A DNA stretch of 64,000 nucleotides from an uncultured Lachnospiraceae bacterium. GTDB taxonomy: Bacteria > Bacillota > Clostridia > Lachnospirales > Lachnospiraceae. Under the pieces are notes generated by a model, which ran no database searches, was not told the origin of the DNA, and saw only the letters and a list, made by a program, of their open reading frames with translations. Of this stretch, positions 63,792 to 64,000 are shown piece after piece. Each line of letters begins with the position of its first letter. Within the stretch, counting starts at the first letter, position 1. The stretch is from contig CANRNJ010000003.1 of the NCBI GenBank assembly GCA_947631955.1, positions 157,319 through 221,318 on the forward strand. The letters run 5' to 3'. A program made the translations under genes and the position numbers.

Positions 63792-64000
63792 TTATATGCC
63801 TCCGGCCGAGGCAATGCTGTCTATCCCGCAGCCTTTAAAAAAGAACCGCAGTATCTCCCTGCAGCCGGCTCCTTCCTCACCCAGCGCCTTGGCTGCGTTC
63901 TGGGACATACCGGCCCCGTGGCCGTATCCGCCGCCAGACAAGGTATATCCTACCACATTCCCGCCGCTTTTACCAGTTTCAATCACAAAAAATCCGCTGG
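63792..64000 (-). CDS. spoIID: C-terminal end of a SpoIID-like stage II sporulation protein
   Basis: The last 69 codons of a gene that continues beyond the window. The product carries LSGGGYGHGAGMSQNAAKAL and then EILRFFFKGCGIDSI, the conserved end of SpoIID/LytB lytic transglycosylases. SpoIID thins peptidoglycan during engulfment with SpoIIP and SpoIIM. The frame is open to base 63998 and no start codon is present. The C-terminal position fits the family's usual end. Confidence 0.85.
   Translation of the reverse strand, partial: SGFFVIETGKSGGNVVGYTLSGGGYGHGAGMSQNAAKALGEEGAGCREILRFFFKGCGIDSIASAGGI

Overview
The window looks like the chromosome of an anaerobic, spore-forming Clostridia member, most likely Lachnospiraceae. 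It carries sporulation genes (yqfC, yqfD, a spoIIID-unrelated spoIID tail, spoIIIE-type translocase beside tepA), Rex, an NfnAB-type bifurcating transhydrogenase, formate-THF ligase with FolD, a Re-citrate-synthase-like enzyme with NADP isocitrate dehydrogenase, a class B sortase and a Phe T-box. Base composition appears fairly balanced by eye. There are no rRNA or tRNA genes, insertion sequences, phage genes or CRISPR arrays. Almost everything is on the minus strand; the plus-strand exceptions are an ABC-F gene, a cysteine-rich small gene with two small neighbours, and tyrA-aroA.

Layout, in minus-strand order where relevant. 1-5476: yqfC, yqfD, phoH, a degenerate pgpH-like gene, ybeY and a truncated MurJ/SpoVB-type flippase. 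5598-9792: pyrimidine-nucleoside phosphorylase, rlmH, a zinc-ribbon membrane protein, a MORN-repeat membrane protein and a Dabb-barrel protein. 9987-16509: nfnA-nfnB, then fhs-folD followed by a zinc-ribbon/TPR/chitobiase-C membrane protein. 16601-25271: spoIIIE/ftsK, tepA, a polytopic membrane protein, metY, yebC and a CorC/HlyC-type protein. 25355-30027: rex, a coiled-coil protein, nnr, alr and an antitoxin-less mazF. 30156-32069 (+): ABC-F ATPase divergent from rex.

32107-36522: a carbon-to-glutamate operon (Re-citrate synthase homologue, GntR regulator, icd) with a clear promoter and a palindromic operator, plus an intracellular-type subtilase. 36542-46370: the most distinctive accessory block, a class B sortase followed by two very large BspA-type leucine-rich-repeat surface proteins (1811 and 951 aa). 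Both end in a variant (S/T)PxTGD...HPKW sorting signal and share a membrane-proximal domain. A 17-bp, six-copy tandem repeat lies in the 3' end of this operon. 46457-47786 (+): a Cys/Gly/Asn-rich small protein with a sigma-K-like promoter, and two small translationally coupled genes.

47804-52811: leuS and an EF-G paralogue with an altered G4 motif. 52858-55397 (+): tyrA-aroA. 55453-64000: VanZ-like, PilZ, queA, M18 aminopeptidase, pheT, pheS with a T-box leader, a YihY/BrkB membrane protein and the end of spoIID.

Most of the window is housekeeping. The items most worth following are the sortase/LRR cassette, the catalytically degenerate PgpH relative, the operator/promoter architecture at the citrate synthase and rex/ABC-F loci, and several conserved-looking proteins without assigned function. 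All coordinates, motifs and spacings were read directly from the sequence; family names come from recognition of motifs and gene order, not from database searches.
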